The translations under genes were made by a program, and so were the position numbers. Shown here piece by piece: positions 37,220-45,833 of a stretch of 64,000 nt of DNA. Numbering within the stretch: position 1 is the first letter of the stretch; each line of letters starts with the position of its first letter. Source of the stretch: Thiogranum longum (GTDB taxonomy: Bacteria > Pseudomonadota > Gammaproteobacteria > DSM-19610); the NCBI RefSeq assembly GCF_004339085.1, contig NZ_SMFX01000001.1:2832573-2896572 (forward strand), written 5' to 3'. The notes under the pieces are model-generated. The model saw nothing but the letters and a program-made list of their open reading frames with translations. It had not been told where the DNA came from and did not search any database.

Positions 37220-37235
37220 AGCAATACCGGTGCCA
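37220..37235 (-). promoter_or_regulatory. sigma-54 promoter of the small sorted protein gene
   Basis: The minus strand reads TGGCACCGGTATTGCT, matching the consensus TGGCACRNNNNTTGCW at all fixed positions but the purine after CAC, with exact -24/-12 spacing. The start codon is 37 bases downstream of the -12 element. In several PEP-CTERM genomes the sorted proteins are reported to be driven from sigma-54 promoters, which fits the look of the gene. Confidence 0.75.
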
Positions 37236-37276
37236 CGTTAAGGAATTCCGTTACTACAATTTTTTTATCCGGGCAT

Positions 37277-37315
37277 AAAAAAAGCCCGCGCATTTACATG
37301 CGCGGGCTTTTTTTT
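37277..37315. terminator. strong terminator after sat
   Basis: Seven As, GCCCGCGCAT, a short loop, ATGCGCGGGC and eight Ts. The stem is perfect and the flanks make it functional in both directions. It ends sat transcription 22 bases after its stop and insulates the small gene at 36926. Confidence 0.95.
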
Positions 37316-37336
37316 AACTATTAACTGCTCAGTAAC

Positions 37337-38554
37337 TTACTTGGCTGAATGGCCAGACATTTTAATCTCGACTTTTTCGTCGTCCTTCAGACCTGCATAG
37401 TAGGCGCGCAGAATTTCCAGCACCTCGGGACGTGAGAACTTGTCGGACACCTCTTCACCCTCCGACAGCGCCTTGCGCAGTTTGGTACCCGACAACAGGA
37501 TGCGATCAGAACCTTCGTGCGGACAGGTCTTCATGGAGGCCATGCCGTCGCACTTGTTGCACCAGAAGGTCCAGTCGATCTTGAGCGGCTCGGTGACCAG
37601 CGCGTCTTCATCGATCTCGTCGAATATGTGGTGCGCATCGAACGGACCATAGTAGTCGCCGACACCGGCATGGTCACGACCGACGATCTGGTGGGAACAA
37701 CCGTAGTTCTGACGGAACAGCGCATGCAGCAGCGCTTCACGCGGACCGGCGTAGCGCATATCCAGCGGATAACCGGCCTGGATGACGGTGTTGTCAGAGA
37801 AGTATTTTTCAATCAGCGTCCCGATCGCTTTGCTGCGCACGTCGGCCGGGATATCGCCGGGCTTCAGCTTGCCGAGCAGCGAATGGATAAGAACACCGTC
37901 GAGTGTTTCGATAGCGATCTTGGCCAGGTATTCGTGGGAACGGTGCATCGGATTGCGAGTCTGGAAGGCCGCAATGGTCTTCCAGCCGCGTTTTTCGAAC
38001 TCGGCGCGGGTCTGCGCAGGGGTCATGAACTGGTCACCATAGGCCTCCGGGAAGCCGCCCTGCGACAGCACCTTGATCGGGCCAGCCAGGTTTACGTCGG
38101 CCTGCTCCATGACCATCTTCACGCCCGGGTGTTCCATATCGGTGGTCTTGTAGACCATCATGCACTCGTGCTTCTTGTCGATGGTGTATTTATCAGTGAC
38201 CGTCATTGTTGCGAGAATTTCGTCACGCTCCGGGTCGTACAAGGCAACGTCATCGCCTTCACTGATCACGTCAGCTGTTGCCGTGTCAGCAGACAGGGTG
38301 ACCGGAATCGGCCAGAACAGGCCATTGGCCATCTTCATGCCATCGCATACGCCCTGCCAGTCGGCCCTGGTCATAAAGCCTTCGAGCGGGGTAAAGCCAC
38401 CAATGCCCATCATAATGATGTCACCGGCTTCGCGTGATGAGATATTAACCTTCGGAAGCGAAGCAGCACGCTCCTTTTCCGCGGCGAGTGCATCGCCTTC
38501 GAGCAACAGTGGCTTCAGATCTCCACCACCATGAGGCTTCACTAAACTGGACAT
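37337..38554 (-). CDS. sat: ATP sulfurylase, dissimilatory type
   Basis: A 405-residue homo-oligomeric ATP sulfurylase. Active-site blocks are [32 protein letters not shown] and [10 protein letters not shown] cysteine cluster ([17 protein letters not shown]) matches the metal-binding site of the dissimilatory and thermophilic enzymes. In sulfur oxidisers Sat works in reverse, making ATP and sulfate from APS and pyrophosphate. No aprAB is seen nearby. It is divergent from soeA across a 323-base AT-rich region. Confidence 0.96.
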   Translation of the reverse strand: MSSLVKPHGGGDLKPLLLEGDALAAEKERAASLPKVNISSREAGDIIMMGIGGFTPLEGFMTRADWQGVCDGMKMANGLFWPIPVTLSADTATADVISEGDDVALYDPERDEILATMTVTDKYTIDKKHECMMVYKTTDMEHPGVKMVMEQADVNLAGPIKVLSQGGFPEAYGDQFMTPAQTRAEFEKRGWKTIAAFQTRNPMHRSHEYLAKIAIETLDGVLIHSLLGKLKPGDIPADVRSKAIGTLIEKYFSDNTVIQAGYPLDMRYAGPREALLHALFRQNYGCSHQIVGRDHAGVGDYYGPFDAHHIFDEIDEDALVTEPLKIDWTFWCNKCDGMASMKTCPHEGSDRILLSGTKLRKALSEGEEVSDKFSRPEVLEILRAYYAGLKDDEKVEIKMSGHSAK

Positions 38555-38877
38555 GAGACTCCTTCCGAAACAGGTCTATATTCTGGTTATCTGCGCAAAA
38601 AAGGCACAGCTTCCCCTATGAGCAGGGGGTGTAACCTTAATGATGCCAGAGGGGAATGCCAACAGTTTTAATTTACTACACCATAAAGTCACCTTATTGT
38701 TTAATTGCGCAACAAGGGATATTATAACTAACTGTTTTAAATATAATTATATTTTGTATATTAGTATATTATGATATTTAATGGCGGGTTCAGAAACGCT
38801 TATTGGCAGTAATCGGCAATAGTCTAGTAAATTGCTCGGTCTTTTGGCCATGACCAGGCATAACAGGGATAACACCT
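38555..38877. promoter_or_regulatory. divergent control region between sat and soeABC
   Basis: 323 bases without a gene. The middle (about 38700-38785) is very AT-rich and contains TATA-type hexamers on both strands. It should carry the promoters of sat and of soeA. No regulator gene is adjacent and I cannot name an operator. Confidence 0.5.
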
Positions 38878-41790
38878 ATGTCCAACCCGATACATGATCC
38901 GCTTTCGAAAGCGCTCGACGAACAGAGCCGCATCGAGGTCAAGAATACGACCTGCTACATGTGCGCCTGTCGCTGCGGTATCCGTGTGACACTACGCGAC
39001 GGTGAAGTCCGCTATATCCAGGGCAACCCGGATCACCCGCTCAACAAGGGCGTCATCTGTGCCAAGGGCTCCTCCGGCATTATGAAACAGTACTCGCCGG
39101 CACGCCTGACCAAACCGTTGCTGCGCAAGGCCGGCAGCGATCGTGGCGACAACGAATTCGAGGAGATTTCCTGGGACAAGGCGTTCGAAATCATGGAAGA
39201 ACGCCTCGGCGGGCTGCGCGAAACCGACCCGAAAAAATTTGCCCTGTTCACCGGCCGCGACCAGATGCAGGCACTGACCGGTATGTTCGCCAAACAGTTC
39301 GGCACCCCGAACTACGCCGCACACGGCGGATTCTGTTCCGTGAATATGGCCGCGGGCATGATCTACACCATCGGCGGTTCATTCTGGGAGTTCGGCGGGC
39401 CGGACCTGGATCGCGCCAAGCTGTTCGTGATGATCGGCACTGCGGAAGACCACCACTCCAATCCGCTGAAAATGGCACTGTCCAAGTTCAAACGCCAGGG
39501 CGGCAAATTCATTTCCATCAACCCGGTGCGTACCGGTTATTCGGCCATTGCCGACGAATGGATTCCTATCAAGCCCGGCACCGACGGCGCGCTGTTCCTG
39601 GCCCTGACCAATGAAATTATCAAGCAGGGTCTGTATGACCGCGACTTCCTGGTCAACTATTCCAATGCTGCGGAACTGGTCAATATGGACCGGGAATCCA
39701 GCGAGTACGGCATGTTCGTACGCTTCGAGGTCCCACCGGAAGAAGGCTGCTTCGACCCGCAAAACAAATTATGGTGGGACCGCGAGCTGAACAAGCCGAT
39801 TTCCACCCACACCCCCGGTGCCGATCCCTACTTCCTCGGCGAGTTCAAACTCGACGACGGTACACCGGTGAAGCCTTCATTCCAGTTGCTGGTGGATCGC
39901 GTCAAGGACTACACCGCTGAATGGGCATCCAGCATTACCGGCATTCCCGAGGAGACCATCAAGCGCCTGGCCCATGAGATGGGTATTACGGCTCGTGATG
40001 AAAAAATCGAACTCCCGATCCCCTGGACGGACACCTGGGGTAACGAACATGAGTCAGTGACCGGCAACCCGGTCGCTTTCCATGCCATGCGCGGACTTGC
40101 GGCGCACTCCAATGGCTTCCAGACCATCCGGGCGATGTCTATATTAATGAGTATCCTCGGAACCATTGACCGGCCCGGTGGCTTCCGTCACAAGGCACCG
40201 TTCCCGCGTCCAATCCCGCCTTGCGCCAAGACACCCAACGATCCGCGCGCGGTGAAACCCAACACACCCCTGGACGGCATGCCGCTCGGCTGGCCTGCCG
40301 ACCCGGACGACCTGTTCGTCAACGACGATGGAAGCCCGGTGCGTATCGACAAGGCCTTCTCCTGGGAATACCCACTGTCGGTTCACGGCCTGATGCACAA
40401 TGCCATTACCAACGCCTGGCGCGGCGACCCCTACAGGATCGACACACTGCTGATCTTCATGGCCAACATGGCGTGGAACTCTGCCATGAATACCAGCGAA
40501 GTGCGCGAGATGCTCAACGACAAGGATGAGGACGGCCAGTACAAAATCCCGTTCCTGATTGTTGCAGATGCCTTCCAGTCGGAGATGGTGGCTTATGCCG
40601 ACCTGGTGTTGCCCGACACCACCTATCTGGAACGACACGACTGTATGTCCATGCTCGACCGCCCCATTTCCGAATTCGATGGCCCGGTCGACTCGGTACG
40701 CATCCCCGTGCTGCCGCCGACCGGCGAGTGCAAGCCGTTCCAGGAAGTCATTATCGAGTTGGGCTCACGCCTCAAGCTGCCGGCCTTCACCAATGCTGAC
40801 GGCAGCCGCAAGTTTCGTGACTACCCGGACTTCGTGGTCAACTACGAAACGGCTCCCGGTTCCGGCATCGGTTTCCTGGCCGGCTGGCGCGGCAAGGGCG
40901 GCGAGAAATTCATGAAGGGCGAGCCCAATCCCAAACAGTGGGAGATGTACGAAAAGAACAACTGCGTATTCCAGTACGAGTTACCCAAGTCCTACCAGTA
41001 CATGCGTAACTGGAACCAGGGTTATCTTGAATGGTCGAAGCGTCATGCACTGACACGTTACGTTGAACCCATCAACATCCATATCTACTCCGAAGTCCTG
41101 CAGAAGTTCCGCCTTGCCGCCCAGGGCAAATCGGACGGCAAGCAGCCACCGGATCACCTGCGTAAACGCGTCGAAACACACTTCGATCCGCTACCGTTCT
41201 ATTCGCAGCCGCTGGAATCGCAAGCTACGGACATGCGCAAATTCCCGCTAAATGCCATAACCCAGCGTCCGATGGCGATGTACCATTCATGGGATTCGCA
41301 GAATGCCTGGCTGCGCCAGATTCACACCTACAACTATTTATATGTAAATTCAAAAACAGCGAGTGAAGCCGGGATCGATGACGGCGGCTGGATGTGGATC
41401 GAATCCATGCACGGAAAGGTACGTTGCCTGTGTCGTTATTCCGAAGCGGTGGAACCCGGCACGGTCTGGACCTGGAACGCGATCGGCAAGGGCCCCGGCG
41501 CCTGGGGTCTGGATCCCGATGCCAATGAATCGAAGCAGGGATTTCTGCTCAACCATGTGATCAGTGAAGAACTGCCGCCATCGGAAGATGGCGAACATCT
41601 CTCCAACTCGGACCCGATTACCGGCCAGGCGGGCTGGTACGACGTGCATGTTCGCATCTACCCGGCGGAACCCGGCGAACCGAAAGTCACTTCACCGCAG
41701 TTCGACCCGGTGCAACCGGTACCCGGGCAGGCCATGGAGAAAAAACGTGGCCGCTGGTTAACCTACTTCGCCGGCAGGAAAAAATCCTGA
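38878..41790 (+). CDS. soeA: sulfite dehydrogenase molybdopterin subunit SoeA
   Basis: A 970-residue molybdopterin-guanine dinucleotide oxidoreductase of the DMSO reductase family. The N-terminal [4Fe-4S] ligands are C26, C29, C33 and C61 (CYMCACRC, GVICAKG). There is no Tat signal, so the enzyme is cytoplasmic, as known for SoeABC of purple sulfur bacteria. It oxidises sulfite directly to sulfate and passes electrons to SoeB. Order with a four-cluster ferredoxin and a DmsC-like anchor, and the neighbouring sat gene, support SoeA over other family members such as polysulfide reductase. Confidence 0.88.
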   Translation: MSNPIHDPLSKALDEQSRIEVKNTTCYMCACRCGIRVTLRDGEVRYIQGNPDHPLNKGVICAKGSSGIMKQYSPARLTKPLLRKAGSDRGDNEFEEISWDKAFEIMEERLGGLRETDPKKFALFTGRDQMQALTGMFAKQFGTPNYAAHGGFCSVNMAAGMIYTIGGSFWEFGGPDLDRAKLFVMIGTAEDHHSNPLKMALSKFKRQGGKFISINPVRTGYSAIADEWIPIKPGTDGALFLALTNEIIKQGLYDRDFLVNYSNAAELVNMDRESSEYGMFVRFEVPPEEGCFDPQNKLWWDRELNKPISTHTPGADPYFLGEFKLDDGTPVKPSFQLLVDRVKDYTAEWASSITGIPEETIKRLAHEMGITARDEKIELPIPWTDTWGNEHESVTGNPVAFHAMRGLAAHSNGFQTIRAMSILMSILGTIDRPGGFRHKAPFPRPIPPCAKTPNDPRAVKPNTPLDGMPLGWPADPDDLFVNDDGSPVRIDKAFSWEYPLSVHGLMHNAITNAWRGDPYRIDTLLIFMANMAWNSAMNTSEVREMLNDKDEDGQYKIPFLIVADAFQSEMVAYADLVLPDTTYLERHDCMSMLDRPISEFDGPVDSVRIPVLPPTGECKPFQEVIIELGSRLKLPAFTNADGSRKFRDYPDFVVNYETAPGSGIGFLAGWRGKGGEKFMKGEPNPKQWEMYEKNNCVFQYELPKSYQYMRNWNQGYLEWSKRHALTRYVEPINIHIYSEVLQKFRLAAQGKSDGKQPPDHLRKRVETHFDPLPFYSQPLESQATDMRKFPLNAITQRPMAMYHSWDSQNAWLRQIHTYNYLYVNSKTASEAGIDDGGWMWIESMHGKVRCLCRYSEAVEPGTVWTWNAIGKGPGAWGLDPDANESKQGFLLNHVISEELPPSEDGEHLSNSDPITGQAGWYDVHVRIYPAEPGEPKVTSPQFDPVQPVPGQAMEKKRGRWLTYFAGRKKS

Positions 41791-41875
41791 ACCATACCGC
41801 AGGAGCAGGCCTGATCGCCAAAGGTGTAAACCTTCATCGAGGCCAGTCCCGCTCCTGCACAGGGGAACATACAGA

Positions 41876-42607
41876 ATGTCACAATTAGCTTTAGTCATCG
41901 ATCTGAACGTTTGCGTGGGTTGCCATGCCTGTGTCACCAGTTGCAAGGAGTGGAATACCTCCGGCACTGCCGGCTACATGGCCGACATGAACCCGTTCAG
42001 TAAAGATCCGACCGGCACTTTTTTCAACCGTGTGCAGACGTTCGAGGTGGGTAATTTCCCCAACACCGAAACCGTACACTTCCCGAAGAGCTGCCTGCAC
42101 TGCGAGGACCCGCCCTGCGTACCCGTTTGCCCGACCGGCGCCAGCTACAAGCGCGACGAGGACGGCATTGTGCTGGTTGACTACGACAAGTGTATCGGCT
42201 GCAAGTACTGCTCATGGGCCTGCCCGTACGGCGTACGGGAACTCGACGAACACCAGAAGGTGATGAAAAAATGCACCTTGTGCGTAGATCGTATCTATGA
42301 CGAGTCACTGCCGGAGAACGAACGCAAACCGGCCTGTGTATTGGCCTGTCCGACCAGTGCGCGCCTGTTCGGTGACGTCAATGATCCGGATTCGGAAGCC
42401 GCCCAGGCCATACGCGAACGTGGTGGTTACCAGCTTATGCCCGAATGGGGTACCCGCCCGGCCAACCATTACCTGCCACGGCGCAAGACCAGCATCACCA
42501 TCCACGAAGATGAGCTGATCCGCGCCGACAACCCGCTCTACAAGGAACGTCAGTTGCCCATGCCGGATGCCGACGACCCGACACTGGACGAAACCACGAG
42601 CTGGTAA
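41876..42607 (+). CDS. soeB: sulfite dehydrogenase iron-sulfur subunit SoeB
   Basis: A 243-residue ferredoxin-like protein with four cysteine groups for [4Fe-4S] clusters: CVGCHACVTSCKEWN, CLHCEDPPCVPVCPTGA, CIGCKYCSWACPYG, and CTLC with CVLACPTSA. This is the DmsB/PsrB type of electron-transfer subunit. It links SoeA with the membrane anchor SoeC. The gene is 85 bases after soeA and 23 bases before soeC. Confidence 0.92.
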   Translation: MSQLALVIDLNVCVGCHACVTSCKEWNTSGTAGYMADMNPFSKDPTGTFFNRVQTFEVGNFPNTETVHFPKSCLHCEDPPCVPVCPTGASYKRDEDGIVLVDYDKCIGCKYCSWACPYGVRELDEHQKVMKKCTLCVDRIYDESLPENERKPACVLACPTSARLFGDVNDPDSEAAQAIRERGGYQLMPEWGTRPANHYLPRRKTSITIHEDELIRADNPLYKERQLPMPDADDPTLDETTSW

Positions 42608-42630
42608 ACGATTTACACTGGAGCACACTT

Positions 42631-43611
42631 ATGCACCCCGCATTTTCTGTTATTTTTTTGACCACCTTGATAGGAGCAGGCCAGGGGCTGTTCCTGGCGC
42701 TTTACACCGGGCAGCTGTACTCGGTATTCAAGGTGCTGCCGGTCCAGGACTCGGCGCATTTCTACGCCCTCGGCAGCCTGCTGGCAGTACTGCTGCTGCT
42801 GGCCGGCCTGCTCAGCTCCTTCTTCCACCTGGGACACCCGGAACGCGCCTGGCGCTCCGCAGCCTGCTGGCGGACCTCATGGCTGTCGCGTGAGGTAATC
42901 GTGCTACCTGCCTTCACGGGCGCGGTTGCAGTCTATGGACTGATTCACTACCTCGGCTGGAATCCGGTGCTGTATACCTTCCGCGAAACGTTTGAAATCG
43001 ACCTGTCACTGATCATTGGAGCCGGCGCATCATTGCTGGGCTTCACCCTGTTCCTGTGTACCGGCATGATCTACGCTTGCATCAAACAGTTACAGGAATG
43101 GGCCACTCCGCTGACGGTTGTAAACTACACCCTGCTCGGTAGTGCCTCCGGTTTCCTGCTGGCCACTGCTTTCGCCGCCTGGGAGGGGTCGGAACTGACC
43201 GATTTCTTCGGCGGCTGGGCCATCCTGATGACAGTGGTTGCTTTCATTACACGTACCGCCAGCCTGATACGCAATGCGCGCATCAAGCATAAAACCTCAC
43301 TGGAAACAGCTATTGGTATCCGTCACGCACGCATCGAGCAGAAGGCCCAGGGGTTTATGTGCGGGTCTTTCAATACCCGCGAGTATTTTCATGGCGCACC
43401 ACAACACATTTTCAGCCTGATAAAGTGGTCATTCCTGGTACTGGTATTTCCTGTACCATTAGTGCTGGTGTCGGTTGGCCTCAGCACCCATGCCCTCAGC
43501 CTGTTGATTGCGGCCTTTCTGGTCCAGTATTCCGGATTATTACTGGAGCGCTGGTTTTTCTTCGCCCAGTCCAACCATCCGCAAAACCTGTATTACCAGA
43601 CCGTTGGCTGA
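42631..43611 (+). CDS. soeC: sulfite dehydrogenase membrane anchor SoeC
   Basis: A 326-residue DmsC-family membrane protein with about eight helices, starting MHPAFSVIFLTTLIGAGQGLFLALYTGQL, then LSSFFHLGHPERAWRS and later helices up to LLLERWFFFAQSNHPQNLYYQ. It anchors SoeAB on the cytoplasmic side of the inner membrane and passes electrons to the quinone pool. It closes the soe operon; moaA follows 96 bases later. Confidence 0.9.
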   Translation: MHPAFSVIFLTTLIGAGQGLFLALYTGQLYSVFKVLPVQDSAHFYALGSLLAVLLLLAGLLSSFFHLGHPERAWRSAACWRTSWLSREVIVLPAFTGAVAVYGLIHYLGWNPVLYTFRETFEIDLSLIIGAGASLLGFTLFLCTGMIYACIKQLQEWATPLTVVNYTLLGSASGFLLATAFAAWEGSELTDFFGGWAILMTVVAFITRTASLIRNARIKHKTSLETAIGIRHARIEQKAQGFMCGSFNTREYFHGAPQHIFSLIKWSFLVLVFPVPLVLVSVGLSTHALSLLIAAFLVQYSGLLLERWFFFAQSNHPQNLYYQTVG

Positions 43612-43707
43612 ATCAAACCCCGGACCTTGATACAGGTCAAAGCAACCTGCACTGCAAGCGCGCTACGGTCGGACTATACTGACCTGAACTGATCAGGATC
43701 CTGATTT

Positions 43708-44685
43708 ATGCAACTTGTCGATCCCTTCAATCGACCGATCGAGTACGTTCGCCTCTCGGTGACAGATCGCTGTGATCTGCGCTGCGGCTACTGCATGCCA
43801 AAAGGTTTCCACGATTTCGAGGAACCGGAAGACTGGCTGACCTTCGATGAAATCGAACGTGTCATGGCGGCCTTTGGGCGACTGGGTGTTACGCGCATAC
43901 GCCTGACCGGTGGCGAACCCCTGGTGCGAAAAGATCTTCCCCGACTGGCGGCCCGCCTGTCGGCGCTGCCGGGAATCGAAGACCTGTCACTGAGCACCAA
44001 TGCAACACGTCTCGCCAAACACGCAAAAGCACTTGAGTCGGCCGGTATTTCCCGCATCAATGTCAGCCTCGACAGCCTGCGTGCCAACCGCTTCAGGGAT
44101 ATCACCCAGGGCAAACTGGAAAAGGTACTGAACGGGTTGATGGCAGCACGCGATGCCGGCTTTCACCCCATCAAGATCAACATGGTGGTCATGGCCGATG
44201 TCAATGATGATGAAGTAGAAGACATGGTCAATTTCTGCATCGAGCATGATTTCACATTGCGCTTTATCGAAACCATGCCAATGGGTGAAACCGGGCTTTC
44301 TGCTTCGCAGCACTACGTCGATCTGCAAACTGTGCGTAAACGGCTCGAACAACGGTTTGAACTGGTACCCGGTGTCATGCCAGGTGGTGGTCCGGCGCGT
44401 TATGTACGTGTCGCCGGCACTGAACTGCGCATCGGTTTTATCACTCCCATTTCGCAACACTTCTGTGAAACCTGTAACCGTGTACGCCTGTCTGTCGATG
44501 GCACGCTGTATCTTTGCCTTGGACAGAACGACAAGGTTGAACTGCGCCCGCTCCTCCGTGGAGGCGCGAGCGACAGTGAACTGGAAGACACCCTGCGCCA
44601 TGCCATCACACTGAAACCGGAACGCCATGAGTTCCGCGACAAGCCTGAGCAGGTTGTGCGCTTCATGTCGATGACAGGTGGTTAA
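43708..44685 (+). CDS. moaA: GTP 3',8-cyclase MoaA
   Basis: A 325-residue radical SAM enzyme for the first step of molybdenum cofactor synthesis. The SAM cluster is C22, C26, C29 (RCDLRCGYC), a second cluster lies in CETCNRVRLSVDGTLYLCLG, and the protein ends in the required Gly-Gly. LTGGEPLVRKDLPRL and FIETMPMGE are family blocks. It follows soeABC, whose SoeA depends on this cofactor, so its location makes metabolic sense. Confidence 0.96.
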   Translation: MQLVDPFNRPIEYVRLSVTDRCDLRCGYCMPKGFHDFEEPEDWLTFDEIERVMAAFGRLGVTRIRLTGGEPLVRKDLPRLAARLSALPGIEDLSLSTNATRLAKHAKALESAGISRINVSLDSLRANRFRDITQGKLEKVLNGLMAARDAGFHPIKINMVVMADVNDDEVEDMVNFCIEHDFTLRFIETMPMGETGLSASQHYVDLQTVRKRLEQRFELVPGVMPGGGPARYVRVAGTELRIGFITPISQHFCETCNRVRLSVDGTLYLCLGQNDKVELRPLLRGGASDSELEDTLRHAITLKPERHEFRDKPEQVVRFMSMTGG

Positions 44686-44741
44686 GAACTTTTTCTGAAC
44701 TCCGGGCACAGGTCAGGATTTTTCCTGTTTACGCGGCAGGT

Positions 44742-45572
44742 TTATGGAGGGCTACCCAAGGGTTTTTGCAGTACGTCTTTTGCAAGATAGTCATTCAGCC
44801 TGGATATAAGCTTTCTTTCAACTTTATGCAGGCTTGCCTCCAGCTGCCTTGTCTTGTCTGCTTTTTCTTCCTTGCCCAGCTTCCTCAATTCGTCATTGTT
44901 TTTTGCTACAAAATAACTGTCTTCCCAGACTACCTTCCGGGTTTTTATAGTTATCATCCGACCTTCCAGTGTTACGGGCGCAAACGTTTCGCCTAACACC
45001 CAGTCAACACCATTCCAGGTTAAATACTCTGAAGTCATTTCCTCGGCAGCAACACCCAGACCAAGCCATACATTTTGCGTGGCAGATCCTACCACTACCC
45101 CTTGCACGACTGCCTCAATAGCCCCGGTACCAATAAGCACCTTTTTCCATTTTTCCTTAATACTGCCATAACCAGAAAGCTCAAGTGTCAGAAATAGCGA
45201 TGCATCAGGTGTGACTGATTGCAGCGCCAGGTTACATGTTGGTAATTCACTGAACTTGAAAAACGGGAGCTCAAGTGCATTTGAATCAACATAGTCATGA
45301 ATGTCTTCAACAGCGGCTTCAATATTTCTTTCAAATAACCTCCTGTTTTCTTCACTCGATAACGTTTTATCAATGATATTCATGCGGGCAGATGACTTTA
45401 TGCAGTAATTAATGACAACCTTGTTATCGTTCCCGGACATTTTTACCGGGTTGCGCACTGCAACTGACGAGCACCCTGCCAGCAATAAAACCAGTAAGCT
45501 TATTATATTCAGAATCACCGGGGCTCTCTCTAATAAACCGAGACCACGTGCAGGCAAGCTCTCCCTGGTCAT
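44742..45572 (-). CDS. predicted lipoprotein of unknown function
   Basis: A 276-residue protein whose N-terminal hydrophobic stretch ends in the lipobox LLLAGC (near residue 34). A glycine/valine-rich segment, GTGAIEAVVQGVVVGSATQNVWLGLGVAAEE, may associate with membrane. The C-terminus is lysine-rich and helical (KEEKADKTRQLEASLHKVERKL). Base composition is more AT-rich than that of the neighbours, suggesting transfer. No family is recognised. The start is uncertain; ATG 45572 is used, and an in-frame ATG at 45680 is also open. Confidence 0.6.
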   Translation of the reverse strand: MTRESLPARGLGLLERAPVILNIISLLVLLLAGCSSVAVRNPVKMSGNDNKVVINYCIKSSARMNIIDKTLSSEENRRLFERNIEAAVEDIHDYVDSNALELPFFKFSELPTCNLALQSVTPDASLFLTLELSGYGSIKEKWKKVLIGTGAIEAVVQGVVVGSATQNVWLGLGVAAEEMTSEYLTWNGVDWVLGETFAPVTLEGRMITIKTRKVVWEDSYFVAKNNDELRKLGKEEKADKTRQLEASLHKVERKLISRLNDYLAKDVLQKPLGSPP

Positions 45573-45609
45573 GGATAACCTGGAGAAGCAGATCTCAACC
45601 ACCACCCTC

Positions 45610-45756
45610 TCAATACCATCCAGACACCATGCTGATAACAGCACTGGCCGGCACCGGCACAATAACCAGACCACCTCCAATACCGAGCAGACCGGCCGCT
45701 AAACCGGCAAATACACCTAACGCCGCATAACTTACCCAAAAGGAGGAAACATTCAT
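45610..45756 (-). pseudogene. remnant of a TauE/SafE (TSUP) sulfite-exporter-family gene
   Basis: The minus strand from ATG 45756 encodes MNVSSFWVSYAALGVFAG and continues LAAGLLGIGGGLVIVPV before a stop at 45610, only 48 codons. The segment FAGLAAGLLGIGGGLVIVPV is the typical start of TSUP transporters, which are normally about 250 residues and move sulfite, sulfoacetate or similar anions. The rest of the gene is not found in the following frames, so the copy is truncated. It lies between moaA and slt, close to the sulfite dehydrogenase operon. Confidence 0.75.
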
Positions 45757-45833
45757 ACCGCCATTGTACCTTTGGAAAGAGTCTTTTATTGTGGCGCTGT
45801 GACAATGCCACTCAACATGGAACGTAGTACCCG

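Noticed and set aside
45573-45680. Longer start for the lipoprotein gene at 45680
   Set aside because: The extra 36 residues would place charged and cysteine-rich sequence before the signal peptide and overlap the transporter remnant.
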